This document shows positions 21,283-30,162 of a DNA stretch of 64,000 nt, piece after piece. A program made the position numbers and the translations under genes. Positions within the stretch are counted from its first letter, which is position 1. Each line of letters begins with the position of its first letter. Source of the stretch: Aeromicrobium sp. PE09-221 (lineage in GTDB: Bacteria > Actinomycetota > Actinomycetes > Propionibacteriales > Nocardioidaceae). The stretch covers positions 62,001 to 126,000 of the forward strand of contig NZ_MIJB01000028.1 of assembly GCF_002174305.1 (NCBI RefSeq), read 5' to 3'. The notes beneath the pieces are model-generated. The model had not been told where the DNA came from. It saw only the letters and a program-made list of their open reading frames with translations, and ran no database searches.

Positions 21283-22260
21283 GTGGTCGACATCGCTGCT
21301 CTTGCCGAAGGTGTCCGCTCCGGTCAACGAGGGGCGGTGGCCCGGGCGATCACCCTGGTCGAGTCGCGGCGTGCCGACCATCGCGCCGCGGCACGCGAGC
21401 TGTTGACCGAACTCGCGCCGGAGGCCGGGGGAGCCGTCCGCGTCGGGATCTCCGGCGTGCCGGGCGTGGGCAAGTCCACCTTCATCGAGGCGCTCGGCCG
21501 TCACCTGACCGGACGCGATCTCAAGGTCGGGGTGCTGGCGGTCGATCCGTCCAGTGTCCGTACGGGTGGCTCGGTGCTCGGCGACAAGACTCGGATGGCT
21601 TCGCTCGCCACGGACCCGAAGGCCTATATTCGTCCATCGCCCAGCGCCGGCACGCTGGGCGGCGTCGCACGGGCGACGAGTCAGGCGATGACGATCCTCG
21701 AGGTCGCCGGCTATGACGTGGTCCTGGTCGAGACGGTCGGTGTCGGTCAGTCCGAGATCACCGTGGCGGGGATGGTCGACACCTTCCTCTTCCTCACCAT
21801 CGCCCGCACCGGGGATCAGCTCCAGGGCATCAAGAAGGGCATCTTGGAGATCGCCGATGTCATCGCGGTCAACAAGGCGGACGGGGAGCGGGCCAAAGAG
21901 GCCGAGGCGACCGCCCGTGAGCTCGCAGGCGCACTGCGGCTCGTCTACGCGGGCACGAAGGGGTGGGTGCCGCCGGTGCTCACCTGCTCGGCCCTGGAGA
22001 TGACCGGTATCGACACCGTCTGGAGCCGCATCATCCGGCACCGCGAGTTCATGGGGCCGAAGGGGCTGGGCGAGAAGCGCGCGCAGCAGCAGCTGGACTT
22101 CACGTGGGCCCTCGTCCGCGACGAGATCGACCAGCGCCTGCGCACCGATGAGAATGTCGCGGCCGTCCGCGAGTCCCTGCGCGAGCGGGTGTTGGCGGGG
22201 GAGCTGCCCGCCGTCGCCGCGGCCGACGAGATCCTGCGTGCTTACGACAGCCGAGCGTGA
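21283..22260 (+). CDS. meaB: Methylmalonyl-CoA mutase-associated GTPase
   Basis: 325-residue G3E-type P-loop GTPase that loads and protects the B12 cofactor of methylmalonyl-CoA mutase. P-loop GISGVPGVGKSTFIE, switch-region VDPSSVRTGGSVLGDKTRM, ETVGVGQSE and the NKAD guanine motif are present. Lies downstream of mutAB, though separated by two opposite-strand genes. Start at 21283 from the leaderless promoter; protein begins VVDIAALAEGV. Confidence 0.93.
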   Translation: MVDIAALAEGVRSGQRGAVARAITLVESRRADHRAAARELLTELAPEAGGAVRVGISGVPGVGKSTFIEALGRHLTGRDLKVGVLAVDPSSVRTGGSVLGDKTRMASLATDPKAYIRPSPSAGTLGGVARATSQAMTILEVAGYDVVLVETVGVGQSEITVAGMVDTFLFLTIARTGDQLQGIKKGILEIADVIAVNKADGERAKEAEATARELAGALRLVYAGTKGWVPPVLTCSALEMTGIDTVWSRIIRHREFMGPKGLGEKRAQQQLDFTWALVRDEIDQRLRTDENVAAVRESLRERVLAGELPAVAAADEILRAYDSRA

Positions 22261-22271
22261 TGGACTGAGGC

Positions 22272-23252
22272 ATGGACCGCTCATCGCGACCGTGCCTCCT
22301 GAGGGCGTCGTTCTGTGCGTTGGCGCTCGGGCTCGTCCTGCTCGGCGGGTGCACCGGATCGGGCACCGACGACACCCCCTCGCCGAGCGAGCAGACCACC
22401 GCCTCGTCCGAGCCCACCACGCCGGACCCGCCTCCCGAGGTCGACACGGAGCGCGTCCTGGCCGATATCGGCCATCTCGCCGAGACGATCGGCCCACGGC
22501 ACGGCACTTCGGAGGCCTATGCGGAGGCTGCCGCCTGGGTGGAGGGGCGGCTGACCGGGCTCGGCTACGAGGTAACGCGTCAGCAGGTCGACGCCCCCGC
22601 GGGTATCACCTGGGGCGTCGACGTCCCCGCCGGGGACTCGCCCAATGTCATCGCCACCCGCCCGGGCGCGCCCGCGACCGACCCGCACGTGGTGGTCGGA
22701 GCCCATCTCGACACCATTCCCGTCGCGCCGGGTGCTGAGGACAATGCCTCGGGGGTGGCGGTCATGCTCGAGCTGGCGCGCATCGTCGCCGAGTCCGAGG
22801 TGCCGGTGCGCTTCGTGGCCTTCGGCGCCGAGGAGCCGCGCGGTCCCGGGGACTCCCTGCATCACTTCGGGTCGCAACAGTACGTGGCGGCACTCGCCGA
22901 CGACGAGCGCACGGCGATCACGGCGATGGTCGCGCTCGACCGGGTCGGCGTGCCCGGCCCGGAGGTGCCGATCTGCTCAGGCGACTCCCCGAACGGCACC
23001 ACCGCGGTTCGTGACCAGCTGGCGACCATCGCGACGGCCGGGGGAGTGCCCCATACGGTGTGCGGGGGCAATACGACGAGCGATCACTGGTCCTTCGACA
23101 AAGCGGGGATTCCCGCCGCGCGGCTTGGATCCATCCCCTATGCGGGTTATCACTCGCCCCAGGACACCGTGGGTGTGGTGGACCCGGCGCAGACCGGACG
23201 GGTGGCGACCATCGCGCGCGGGTGGCTGTTGGAGAACTCAGCGTCACCGTAG
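22272..23252 (+). CDS. M28-family peptidase lipoprotein
   Basis: 326 residues. Signal peptide ends in the lipobox LLGGC (residue about 27), followed by a Ser/Thr/Pro-rich linker. M28 metal ligands are in order: GAHLDTIP (His, Asp), EDNASGVAV (Asp), FGAEEPRGPG (Glu-Glu), ALDRVG (Asp) and GYHSPQDT (His), so a two-zinc aminopeptidase at the outer face of the membrane is expected. Starts 11 bases after meaB, probably same transcript. Ends overlap the convergent CapA-like gene by 9 bases. Confidence 0.85.
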   Translation: MDRSSRPCLLRASFCALALGLVLLGGCTGSGTDDTPSPSEQTTASSEPTTPDPPPEVDTERVLADIGHLAETIGPRHGTSEAYAEAAAWVEGRLTGLGYEVTRQQVDAPAGITWGVDVPAGDSPNVIATRPGAPATDPHVVVGAHLDTIPVAPGAEDNASGVAVMLELARIVAESEVPVRFVAFGAEEPRGPGDSLHHFGSQQYVAALADDERTAITAMVALDRVGVPGPEVPICSGDSPNGTTAVRDQLATIATAGGVPHTVCGGNTTSDHWSFDKAGIPAARLGSIPYAGYHSPQDTVGVVDPAQTGRVATIARGWLLENSASP

Positions 23253-24656
23253 GCCCGCGTCATAGGGAGGGCCGCTTGCTTGGCGGGCGAGCTCGAGGAT
23301 CGACGCCGCCCGCTCACCGTCGACGGGGCGCGGGGTGAAGGCTTCGTCGATGACATAGGGCAGCGGTCGCACATCCAGGACCTGTTCGGCGGTGGCGACG
23401 ATCTCCACGAGGACGCCTTCCTGGGTCTCCCGCATGAAGTCCATGTCGAACACCAGATTGCCGATCGAGTGCACGACGGTGGCCTCACCGTGCTGCTCCC
23501 AGCCCTGTACCCAGTGCGGATGCCCGCCGACCACCACATCCGCGCCGGCATCGGTGAATGCCCGGGCCATCTCATGTTGGCTCTGCTCGGGCACGTTGGT
23601 GTACTGCGTGCCCCAGTGCGGCACGACGACGGTCAGGTCCACCTGGCCGGCGAGGTCAGAGATGTCCGCCGCGGCTCGTTCGAGGGCGGCACCGTCGATC
23701 CGCGGCCCGGTGCGGGGAGGGGCGTCGATCCGGTTGGTACCGGGCGTGTTCTCCGCCGCAGCTGGCGTCTCGCCGATCGAGTCAGTGGCATAGAAACCCA
23801 CGCTGATACCGGCGGCGTCGACGATCACCGGCTCACGGGCGGCGGCGAGCCCCTCACCGGCGCCGACGGTAGCGAACCCCGCCTCGCGCAGCAGACGGAA
23901 GGTCGTGAGCATGGGCTCCGTCCCGTAGTCGCCGAGGTGGTTGTTGGCGAGCCCGACCACATCGACCCCGGTGGACCGCAGTCCATCCAGCACGCCGGGG
24001 TCGGCTCCGAAGGAGTCCGTGCCCTGCTGCGGCGGGCCATCGGTCGAGAGTGTCGACTCGAGGTTGATGAAGGTGGCGTCCGCCGCCGCCAGCAGGTCGC
24101 CGACCCCGGCCCACGCCGCGGCCAGATCACCCTGGGCGGCGAGAGCGTCACCGACCCGCCGACCCAGCATCACATCGCCACCGATCATCACGCTGGCGCT
24201 CGGTTGCTGGTCTCGCTCGCCATCCGCGGCGATCGGGTAGCCGTCGTCGCGGAGCGGGTCATGACCGTCGATGCGCGCGAGGTCGACGGTCGGCCGCACC
24301 CGGTCGGCGGGCACGAGGGCGACTGTGGAGGGATCGCCGACGACCTCGTCGAGCGCGGCATCGGCGGTCTCGGCCCGTTCCCCGCCCACGCCATCGACCT
24401 CCGCGTGCAGGAGACGCAGTGGCTGGTCGTCGCCCCCGAGCTCCACCCAGGAGGTCACGTCACCGGCTACGAGGCGCCGCGCAGTCTCTTCATCGAGGTC
24501 GACGCTGGGCCGAGCGAGCGAGACCGCGATCGCCAGATCGACCGAGGGCGTCGGCGGCGGTGGAAGGGTCGAGTCGTCATCCTCCGAGAGGCACGCGGTG
24601 AGCGAAGCGGCGAGGACGAGGGCGGTGAGGAGCACTGCTGGGGGCCGCGGTCTCAT
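23244..24656 (-). CDS. CapA/PgsA-like metallophosphatase-fold lipoprotein
   Basis: 470 residues. Lipobox LTAC at about residue 21. Residues 40-155 look like a degenerate periplasmic-binding module (VDLDEETARRLVAGDVTSW); residues 165-450 are the PGA_cap calcineurin-like domain with GGDVMLGRRVG, INLEST, LANNHLGDYG, VVVPHWG and GGHPHWVQG plus SIGN. In Bacillus the family acts in poly-gamma-glutamate capsule export; in actinobacteria the job is unknown. Confidence 0.82.
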   Translation of the reverse strand: MRPRPPAVLLTALVLAASLTACLSEDDDSTLPPPPTPSVDLAIAVSLARPSVDLDEETARRLVAGDVTSWVELGGDDQPLRLLHAEVDGVGGERAETADAALDEVVGDPSTVALVPADRVRPTVDLARIDGHDPLRDDGYPIAADGERDQQPSASVMIGGDVMLGRRVGDALAAQGDLAAAWAGVGDLLAAADATFINLESTLSTDGPPQQGTDSFGADPGVLDGLRSTGVDVVGLANNHLGDYGTEPMLTTFRLLREAGFATVGAGEGLAAAREPVIVDAAGISVGFYATDSIGETPAAAENTPGTNRIDAPPRTGPRIDGAALERAAADISDLAGQVDLTVVVPHWGTQYTNVPEQSQHEMARAFTDAGADVVVGGHPHWVQGWEQHGEATVVHSIGNLVFDMDFMRETQEGVLVEIVATAEQVLDVRPLPYVIDEAFTPRPVDGERAASILELARQASGPPYDAGLR

Positions 24657-24662
24657 CCATCG

Positions 24663-24668
24663 AGGCTA
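24663..24668 (-). promoter_or_regulatory. -10 hexamer TAGCCT (- strand), leaderless type
   Basis: Read on the minus strand: TAGCCT, six bases, ATG at 24656. Confidence 0.5.
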
Positions 24669-24920
24669 AGAGATTCCGCCAGCAGGCACCATCTGCTGCG
24701 CGCCACCCCGTGGGCGCTCCGCGGCGTTGGCGTCGCTCGCAAGACGACTCCGGGTATGGCTTCGCTCCGCCGCCTTGCGGAGCATCCCACGGATGCGCCG
24801 CTCGCGACGACGCTGCCTACTGGCGCAACCTCTTACGAGCCGCGTCTCGGTATGCGATCACTTCACAGGGGTACTAGTCACAAAGGACTAGACGAGCTAC
24901 TCTGGTGCACAGAACAGCAG
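24669..24920. other. Gene-free stretch between CapA-like gene and citA
   Basis: No credible coding sequence. It holds an inverted repeat CTAGTC-N6-GACTAG at 24874-24891 and a promoter-like TACTCT at 24898-24903 (+ strand) just before the citA terminator hairpin. Whether a short RNA is made is unknown. Confidence 0.3.
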
Positions 24921-24957
24921 GAAGGCCCGGCCATCTCGGGGGGATGGCCGGGCCTTC
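24921..24957 (-). terminator. Terminator hairpin downstream of citA
   Basis: Perfect 14-bp stem GAAGGCCCGGCCAT/ATGGCCGGGCCTTC with a 9-base loop, 17 bases beyond the citA stop. No long T-run, as is common in high-GC actinobacteria. Confidence 0.75.
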
Positions 24958-24974
24958 GCTGTGTCAGGAGCTGC

Positions 24975-26081
24975 TCAGGCGGTCGCCCAGGCGGGATTCC
25001 AGCCCTCGACCTCGTCGGCGCGACGCTCCGCCGGGCCCGTGTAGACCGACGACGGGCGGATCAGCCGGCCGGTGCGCTTCTGCTCCAGGATGTGCGCACT
25101 CCAGCCCGCGGTACGGGCCGAGGTGAACATCGCGGTGAACATATGCGGCGGGATCTGCGCGAAGTCGAGCACGATCGCGGCCCAGAACTCGACATTGGTC
25201 TCCAGTACCCGGTCCGGGCGACGCTCGCGTAGCTCGGCCAAAGCGGCCTGTTCGAGGGCCTCGGCCACCTCGGCGCGCGGGGCGTTCAACTCCTTGGCGG
25301 TCCGGCGCAGCGTGCGAGCGCGCGGGTCCTCGGCCCGGTAAACGCGGTGGCCGAAGCCCATCAACCGCTCGCCGCCGTCCAGCAGGCGCTTGACGTAGGC
25401 GCGGGCATCGCCGGTCTTCTCGACCTCCTCGATCATGCCGAGAACGCGTGACGGGGCGCCGCCGTGCAAAGGGCCGGACATCGCGCCCACGGCTCCCGAC
25501 AGGGCCGCCGCAGCGTCCGCGCCGGTCGAGGCGATGACGCGGGCGGTGAACGTGGAGGCATTCATGCCGTGCTCGGCGGCCGACACCCAGTACGCGTCGA
25601 TCGCCTTGGCGTGGTCCGGATTCACCTCACCGCGCCAGCGAGTCAGGAAGCGCTCGGTGATCGTGTCACACTCGTCGATCTGCGCTTGCGGCACCATCGG
25701 CTGGCCGACACCGCGCGCGGCCTGAGCGACATAGGAGAGCACCATCACCGCGGTGCGGGCGAGGTCCGCCCGGGCCTGCTCGTCGCTGATGTCGTAGAGC
25801 TGTCCCATGCCCCACTGGGGCGCGGTCAGAGCGATCGCGCTCTGGACATCGGCACGGATATCGCCAGAGTGCACGGGGATCGGGAAAGGTTCCGCGGGCG
25901 GGAGGCCGGGCTCGTAGGCACCGTCGACGAGGAGTCCCCAGATCTTCTCGAAGGGCACGCGGCCGACGAGGTCATCGATATCGACGCCGCGATACCGAAG
26001 CGCCGATCCTTCCTTGTCGGGCTCCGCGATCTCGCTCTCGAACGCGATGACGCCCTCTAGCCCGTGATGCACTTCAGTCAT
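24975..26081 (-). CDS. citA: Citrate synthase 2 (CitA type)
   Basis: 368 residues; condenses oxaloacetate and acetyl-CoA. Catalytic regions visible: SAAEHGMNASTFTARV, GPLHGGAPSRV and MGFGHRVYRAEDPRA, with the catalytic aspartate in NVEFWAAIVLDFA. Wording closely follows mycobacterial CitA (Rv0889c) from memory. ATG at 26081 is favoured: upstream extension is not family-like, and the minus strand reads CACAAT, six bases, ATG. Confidence 0.93.
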   Translation of the reverse strand: MTEVHHGLEGVIAFESEIAEPDKEGSALRYRGVDIDDLVGRVPFEKIWGLLVDGAYEPGLPPAEPFPIPVHSGDIRADVQSAIALTAPQWGMGQLYDISDEQARADLARTAVMVLSYVAQAARGVGQPMVPQAQIDECDTITERFLTRWRGEVNPDHAKAIDAYWVSAAEHGMNASTFTARVIASTGADAAAALSGAVGAMSGPLHGGAPSRVLGMIEEVEKTGDARAYVKRLLDGGERLMGFGHRVYRAEDPRARTLRRTAKELNAPRAEVAEALEQAALAELRERRPDRVLETNVEFWAAIVLDFAQIPPHMFTAMFTSARTAGWSAHILEQKRTGRLIRPSSVYTGPAERRADEVEGWNPAWATA

Positions 26082-26087
26082 GCCTGC

Positions 26088-26093
26088 ATTGTG
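26088..26093 (-). promoter_or_regulatory. Relaxed -10 CACAAT (- strand) for citA
   Basis: Minus strand CACAAT, six bases, ATG at 26081. Same hexamer and spacing as before hemL. Confidence 0.4.
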
Positions 26094-26105
26094 CCTTGCC
26101 CTCGT

Positions 26106-26111
26106 TACGGT
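26106..26111 (+). promoter_or_regulatory. -10 hexamer TACGGT, leaderless type
   Basis: TACGGT, six bases, ATG of pdxH at 26118; overlaps the upstream region of the divergent citA promoter. Confidence 0.55.
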
Positions 26112-26117
26112 GTGGGC

Positions 26118-26756
26118 ATGGACTCCGCTGACTTCACCGCGCTGCGGCACGAGTACGAGGCCGCCGGGCTGAGCGAGCAGGATGCCGGCGACGACCCGAT
26201 CGCCCTGTTCGAGCGGTGGCTCGAGGATGCTATCGGAGCCGGCCTCGACGAGCCGAATGCGATGGTCGTCGCCACCGCGACCCCGGACGGGTCGCCCTCG
26301 GTCCGCACGGTGCTGCTCAAGCAACTCGATGAACGAGGGCTGGTGTTCTTCACGAGCTACGCCTCTCGCAAGGGACGGGAGATCGCAGCCAATCCCCGCG
26401 CCGCGGTCGTGATGCCCTGGCACCCGCTTCAGCGACAGATCCGTGTCGAGGGACCGGTCGAGCGGGTCGACCCCGCGGACTCCGATGCCTACTTCGCCAC
26501 CCGGCCACTCGGCAGCCGGATCGCGGCGATCGCCTCACCCCAGTCCGAGCCCGTCTCCGGTCGCGACGAGCTCGACCGCCGCTACGCACAGGTGGAGCGA
26601 TCCGGGGGAGAAATCGAGCGTCCCGAGTCGTGGGGCGGCTATCGGATCGGCTGGGAGACGGTGGAGTTCTGGCAAGGCCGACGCAACCGATTCCACGACC
26701 GTCTGCGGTTCCGTCGCGAGGGCGGTCGCTGGACGAGGGACCGCCTGGCACCCTGA
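26118..26756 (+). CDS. pdxH: Pyridoxamine 5'-phosphate oxidase
   Basis: 212 residues, FMN flavoprotein that oxidises PNP/PMP to pyridoxal phosphate, the cofactor of SerC, HemL and Cds1 in this window. Motifs: NAMVVATATPDGSPSVRTVLLK (FMN-binding barrel), FFTSYASRKGREI, and the C-terminal WGGYRIGWETVEFWQGRRNRFHDRL region that binds substrate and FMN. The start at 26118 follows from the leaderless promoter; an in-frame upstream ATG at 26064 adds an unrelated extension. Confidence 0.93.
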   Translation: MDSADFTALRHEYEAAGLSEQDAGDDPIALFERWLEDAIGAGLDEPNAMVVATATPDGSPSVRTVLLKQLDERGLVFFTSYASRKGREIAANPRAAVVMPWHPLQRQIRVEGPVERVDPADSDAYFATRPLGSRIAAIASPQSEPVSGRDELDRRYAQVERSGGEIERPESWGGYRIGWETVEFWQGRRNRFHDRLRFRREGGRWTRDRLAP

Positions 26757-26767
26757 GCCCTGCGTGG

Positions 26768-26773
26768 CAAGAT
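26768..26773 (+). promoter_or_regulatory. Relaxed -10 CAAGAT before MFS gene
   Basis: CAAGAT, seven bases, GTG at 26781. Confidence 0.3.
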
Positions 26774-26780
26774 CGACCGG

Positions 26781-28052
26781 GTGTCCGCTCGCTCGGTCCT
26801 GCCCGACCTCACGCCGCTTCGTGTGTCACCGGCGTACCGCCGACTCTGGACCGGGCAGACGATCTCGGCCTTCGGCCAGCAGATGGCCCTCGTGGCGATC
26901 TCCTTCGAGGCGTACCACCTGACCGGCGAGTCCTTCGCCGTCGGGCTGATCGGACTCTTCGGCCTGCTGCCTCTGGTTCTCGGGGGACTCTACGGCGGCA
27001 CGCTCGTCGACGCCTTCGATCGCCGGAAGGTGGCCCTTGTCTCGGCCCTCGGCCTGTGGGCGTGTTCGCTCGCCCTCGTGGTGCACGTGCTGGCCGGCTG
27101 GGAGCGGGTGGAGGTGCTCTACGCGATCGTCGCGGTGCAGTCGGCGATGTTCGCGGTCAACAATCCGGCTCGGGCCGCGATGCTCCCGCGCTTGTTGCCC
27201 ATGAAGGTCCTGCCCGCCGCCAATGCCCTCGGCATGGCCTCCTTCACGCTGAGCTTCACGGTGGGCTCCCTGCTCGGCGGCAGTCTGATCGCGACCGGCG
27301 GGGTCCGGGCTGTCTACATCGTCGACGCGGTGCTGTTCACCGCCGCGATCTACTCGATCGTGAGACTGCCCTCGCTGCCTCCGGGGGAGCGCGCCCCGGT
27401 GCCCGGATTCCGTTCGGTACTCGACGGACTCGGATTCCTGCGCCAGGCACCGAACCTGCGGACCTCCTTCGTACTGGACATGTGCGCGATGGTGCTCGCG
27501 CAGCCTCGTGCCACTTTCCCGGCGCTGGCCGCGACGGTCTACCTCGCGGGCGGCAAGGGGACAGACGGTGCGTGGGTGCTGGGTCTGCTCCAGGCCGCTC
27601 CCGCGATCGGATCCTTCCTGGCCTTCTGCGTCTCAGGATGGATCAGCCGGGTGCATCGGCATGGCATCGCCATCGTCGTCGCGGTCCTGGCCTATGGAAT
27701 CGCCGTGGCACTCGCTGGCATGTCCGCCATCGGTCTACCGGGTGCGCTGTGGCTCGGCGTCACCCTGCTCGCGCTCTCCGGTTCGGCCGACATGATCAGC
27801 TCCGCCTATCGGTCGACGATGCTGCAGACGGCGGCGCCCGATGAGATGCGCGGACGGATGCAGGGCGTGTTCACGGTCGTCGTCGCTGGCGGTCCGCGGC
27901 TCGGCGACTTCCTGATGGGCTCGCTCGCGAGTGTCTTCGGGGAGGGGCAGGCGATGATGATCGGCGGCGTGCTGTGCGTGGCGGGCGTGGGACTCGCAGT
28001 GGTCAGTGCCCGTCGATTCCTCGCCTACGACGCCCGGCACCCGATGCCGTGA
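26781..28052 (+). CDS. MFS transporter (EntS-like exporter group)
   Basis: 423 residues, 12 membrane segments. N-terminus PAYRRLWTGQTISAFGQQMALVAISFEAYHLTGES and GGLYGGTLVDAFDRRKVAL match the MFS_3/enterobactin-exporter-like group. Substrate unknown; siderophore or drug export is common. Begins 24 bases after pdxH. Confidence 0.8.
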   Translation: MSARSVLPDLTPLRVSPAYRRLWTGQTISAFGQQMALVAISFEAYHLTGESFAVGLIGLFGLLPLVLGGLYGGTLVDAFDRRKVALVSALGLWACSLALVVHVLAGWERVEVLYAIVAVQSAMFAVNNPARAAMLPRLLPMKVLPAANALGMASFTLSFTVGSLLGGSLIATGGVRAVYIVDAVLFTAAIYSIVRLPSLPPGERAPVPGFRSVLDGLGFLRQAPNLRTSFVLDMCAMVLAQPRATFPALAATVYLAGGKGTDGAWVLGLLQAAPAIGSFLAFCVSGWISRVHRHGIAIVVAVLAYGIAVALAGMSAIGLPGALWLGVTLLALSGSADMISSAYRSTMLQTAAPDEMRGRMQGVFTVVVAGGPRLGDFLMGSLASVFGEGQAMMIGGVLCVAGVGLAVVSARRFLAYDARHPMP

Positions 28053-28074
28053 TGGGTGCTGCATTCGCTCGATT

Positions 28075-28092
28075 TTGTGAACGCCTTCACCA
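28075..28092. promoter_or_regulatory. Rex operator (ROP) in the rex promoter
   Basis: TTGTGAACGCCTTCACCA matches the Rex consensus TTGTGAA-N4-TTCACAA at all but one position. It covers the -35 of the rex-hem operon, so Rex would repress its own transcription when NADH is low, as in Streptomyces. Confidence 0.75.
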
Positions 28093-28103
28093 ACTCGTAG
28101 ACT
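28075..28103 (+). promoter_or_regulatory. Promoter of the rex-hemACDB operon
   Basis: -35 TTGTGA (28075-28080), 17-base spacer, -10 TAGACT (28098-28103). Expected transcript start near 28110, giving a leader of about 55 bases; AGGAG precedes the GTG at 28166. Confidence 0.7.
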
Positions 28104-28165
28104 GTCGAGGCGCCTTCTGACCGGCCTTCCACTGGTCGCATCGAGTCGATCGGCGCAGGAGTACC

Positions 28166-28867
28166 GTGACCATTCTTCCGCGTAGATCCCGGCTGACGGG
28201 TGCCTCGAGCAGCGACCGAGGCCTCCCCAACGCTACCGTCGCCCGGTTACCGCTGTACCTGCGGGCATTGACCCAGCTGCGATCCCAGGGTTCACAGACC
28301 TGTTCGTCCGATCAGCTCGCCGAGTCCACCGGCGTCTCCTCGGCGAATGTCCGCAAGGACCTCTCGCATCTGGGATCGCACGGCACGCGCGGGGTCGGCT
28401 ACGACGTCGACCACCTGCGCGCCGAGATCGCCCAGGCCATCGGCCAGACCCAGGACTGGAATGTCGTCCTTGTCGGTGCCGGCAACCTGGGTACCGCCCT
28501 CGCGGCCTACCCTGGCTTCACCTCGCGCGGCAGCCGCATCGTCGCGGTGGTCGACGCCGACCCGGCACGGGTCGGCGAGCAGGTCGGGGATCTGGCCATC
28601 GAGTCGATCGATCACCTCGAGACGATCATCACCGAGCGTGCGGTGTCGATCGCCATCGTCGCCACGCCGGGACAGGCCGCCCAGACCGTCGCCGACCAGC
28701 TCGTCGGTGCCGGTGTCACCAGCATCCTCAATCTCGCCCCCGTGGCCTTGCGGGTTCCCGAGGGCGTCGACGTCCGCCAGGTCGACGTCGCCGCCGAACT
28801 GCAGATCCTCGCTTATCACGAACAGCGCAAGGGTCACCCGCGCGAGGAAGCGGAGGTATCCCGATGA
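28166..28867 (+). CDS. rex: Redox-sensing transcriptional repressor Rex
   Basis: 233 residues. N-terminal winged helix with recognition helix VSSANVRKDLSHLG; Rossmann domain with VVLVGAGNLGTALAAYPGF (NAD(H)-binding GxGxxG) and VVDADP; C-terminal swapped helix AYHEQRKGH. Senses NADH/NAD+ and controls respiratory genes. First gene of an operon with hemA, the arrangement known from Streptomyces (rex-hemACD). Stop overlaps hemA ATG by ATGA. Confidence 0.93.
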   Translation: MTILPRRSRLTGASSSDRGLPNATVARLPLYLRALTQLRSQGSQTCSSDQLAESTGVSSANVRKDLSHLGSHGTRGVGYDVDHLRAEIAQAIGQTQDWNVVLVGAGNLGTALAAYPGFTSRGSRIVAVVDADPARVGEQVGDLAIESIDHLETIITERAVSIAIVATPGQAAQTVADQLVGAGVTSILNLAPVALRVPEGVDVRQVDVAAELQILAYHEQRKGHPREEAEVSR

Positions 28868-30162
28868 GCGTGTTGGTCGTGGGGATGTCCCACAAGTCGG
28901 CGCCGGTGGACCTGTTGGAGCGGGTCGCCCTCGACACCGACTCCTCTGTCAAGCTGTCGCATCGCGTGCTCGAGAACGACTACGTGAGCGAGTCCGCGAT
29001 CATCTCGACCTGCAACCGGGTCGAGGTCTACGTCGAGGCCGAGCGCTTCCACGGTGCCGTCGACGAGGTCTCGCGGCTGCTGGCCGAGCACTCGGGGCTG
29101 ACCCGCGAGGAACTGGTCCGCCACGTCTACGTGCACTACGACGAGGCCGCCGTGGCGCACCTCTTCGGGGTGGCGTCCGGTATGGACTCGATGATCCTCG
29201 GTGAGAGCCAGATCCTCGGTCAGGTGCGCGACGCCCTCTCGTGCGGGCAGGCCGAGTCCACGGTCGGCTCCGCCCTCAACACGCTCTTCCAGCAGGCCCT
29301 GCGCATCGGCAAGCGAGGTCATGCCGAGACCGGTATCGACCGGCTCGCCCCCTCGATCGTCACGGCCGGTTTCGATGCGGCAGGCGATATCGTCACGGCG
29401 CCCTCCTCGCGGATCCTCGTCGCGGGTGCCGGCACGATGGCCAGCCTCGCGGTACGCACGCTCGTCGAGCGGGGTGTGGAGCCGCAGCGCATCTGGGTCG
29501 CCAACCGCACCTTCCAGCGGGCCTTCGAGCTCGTGGCCGCCTACGGTGTCAGCGCGGTGCGCTGGGAGGCGCTCGATGTCGAGCTCTCCGCCGCCGATGT
29601 GCTCATCACCTGCACCGGAGCCGCCGGGACGGTCTTCGGCCGCGACCGCATCGCCGCCGCGGCCGAAGACCGCCCGATGAGCGTCATCGACCTCGCCTTG
29701 CCGCGCGATGTCGCGAGTGACGTGCGTTCGCTGCCCACGGTCGAGGTCGTCGACCTGGAGGTCCTCGCCAACCACGCGGCCAATGCCGAGCTCGCCGACG
29801 ACGTCCGCCAGGTGCAGGGCATCGTCGCCGATGAGGTCCGCAGCTTCCTGGCCGCCAAGAACGCCTCCAAGGTGACGCCTACGGTCGTCGCCCTCCGGAG
29901 CATGGCCACGGAGGTCGTCGCGGCCGAGACCGAGCGCGTGCTGGCGAGACTCGGGGAGGATGTCGACGACGACACCCGCCGCGAGGTCGGCCAGGCGCTG
30001 CGCCGGGTCGCCGAGAAGCTCATCCACGCCCCGACCGTGCGCGTCAAGGAGCTGGTCGACGGACCCGAAGGCCTCACCTATGCCGATGCGCTCGCCGACC
30101 TCTTCGCGCTCGACCAGACCACCGTCCGAGCGGTGACTGCGGTGGGAGGTGAGTCCTCATGA
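28864..30162 (+). CDS. hemA: Glutamyl-tRNA reductase
   Basis: 432 residues. First committed enzyme of C5 tetrapyrrole synthesis, reducing Glu-tRNA to glutamate semialdehyde with NADPH. The catalytic cysteine lies in IISTCNRVEVYVE; the VASGMDSMILGESQILGQV segment, the NADPH domain (ILVAGAGTMASLAVRTL) and the C-terminal dimer helix are present. Coupled to rex upstream and hemC downstream by ATGA overlaps. Confidence 0.95.
   Translation: MSVLVVGMSHKSAPVDLLERVALDTDSSVKLSHRVLENDYVSESAIISTCNRVEVYVEAERFHGAVDEVSRLLAEHSGLTREELVRHVYVHYDEAAVAHLFGVASGMDSMILGESQILGQVRDALSCGQAESTVGSALNTLFQQALRIGKRGHAETGIDRLAPSIVTAGFDAAGDIVTAPSSRILVAGAGTMASLAVRTLVERGVEPQRIWVANRTFQRAFELVAAYGVSAVRWEALDVELSAADVLITCTGAAGTVFGRDRIAAAAEDRPMSVIDLALPRDVASDVRSLPTVEVVDLEVLANHAANAELADDVRQVQGIVADEVRSFLAAKNASKVTPTVVALRSMATEVVAAETERVLARLGEDVDDDTRREVGQALRRVAEKLIHAPTVRVKELVDGPEGLTYADALADLFALDQTTVRAVTAVGGESS

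Noticed and set aside
20956-22497. Long open frame on the minus strand across meaB
   Set aside because: It is the antisense shadow of meaB and of the M28 gene start; only its last 70 codons, which have their own ribosome site, look like a real gene.
24871-24891. DosR-like box (GTACTAGTC...GACTAG)
   Set aside because: Lacks the GGGAC/GTCCC half-sites at the right spacing.
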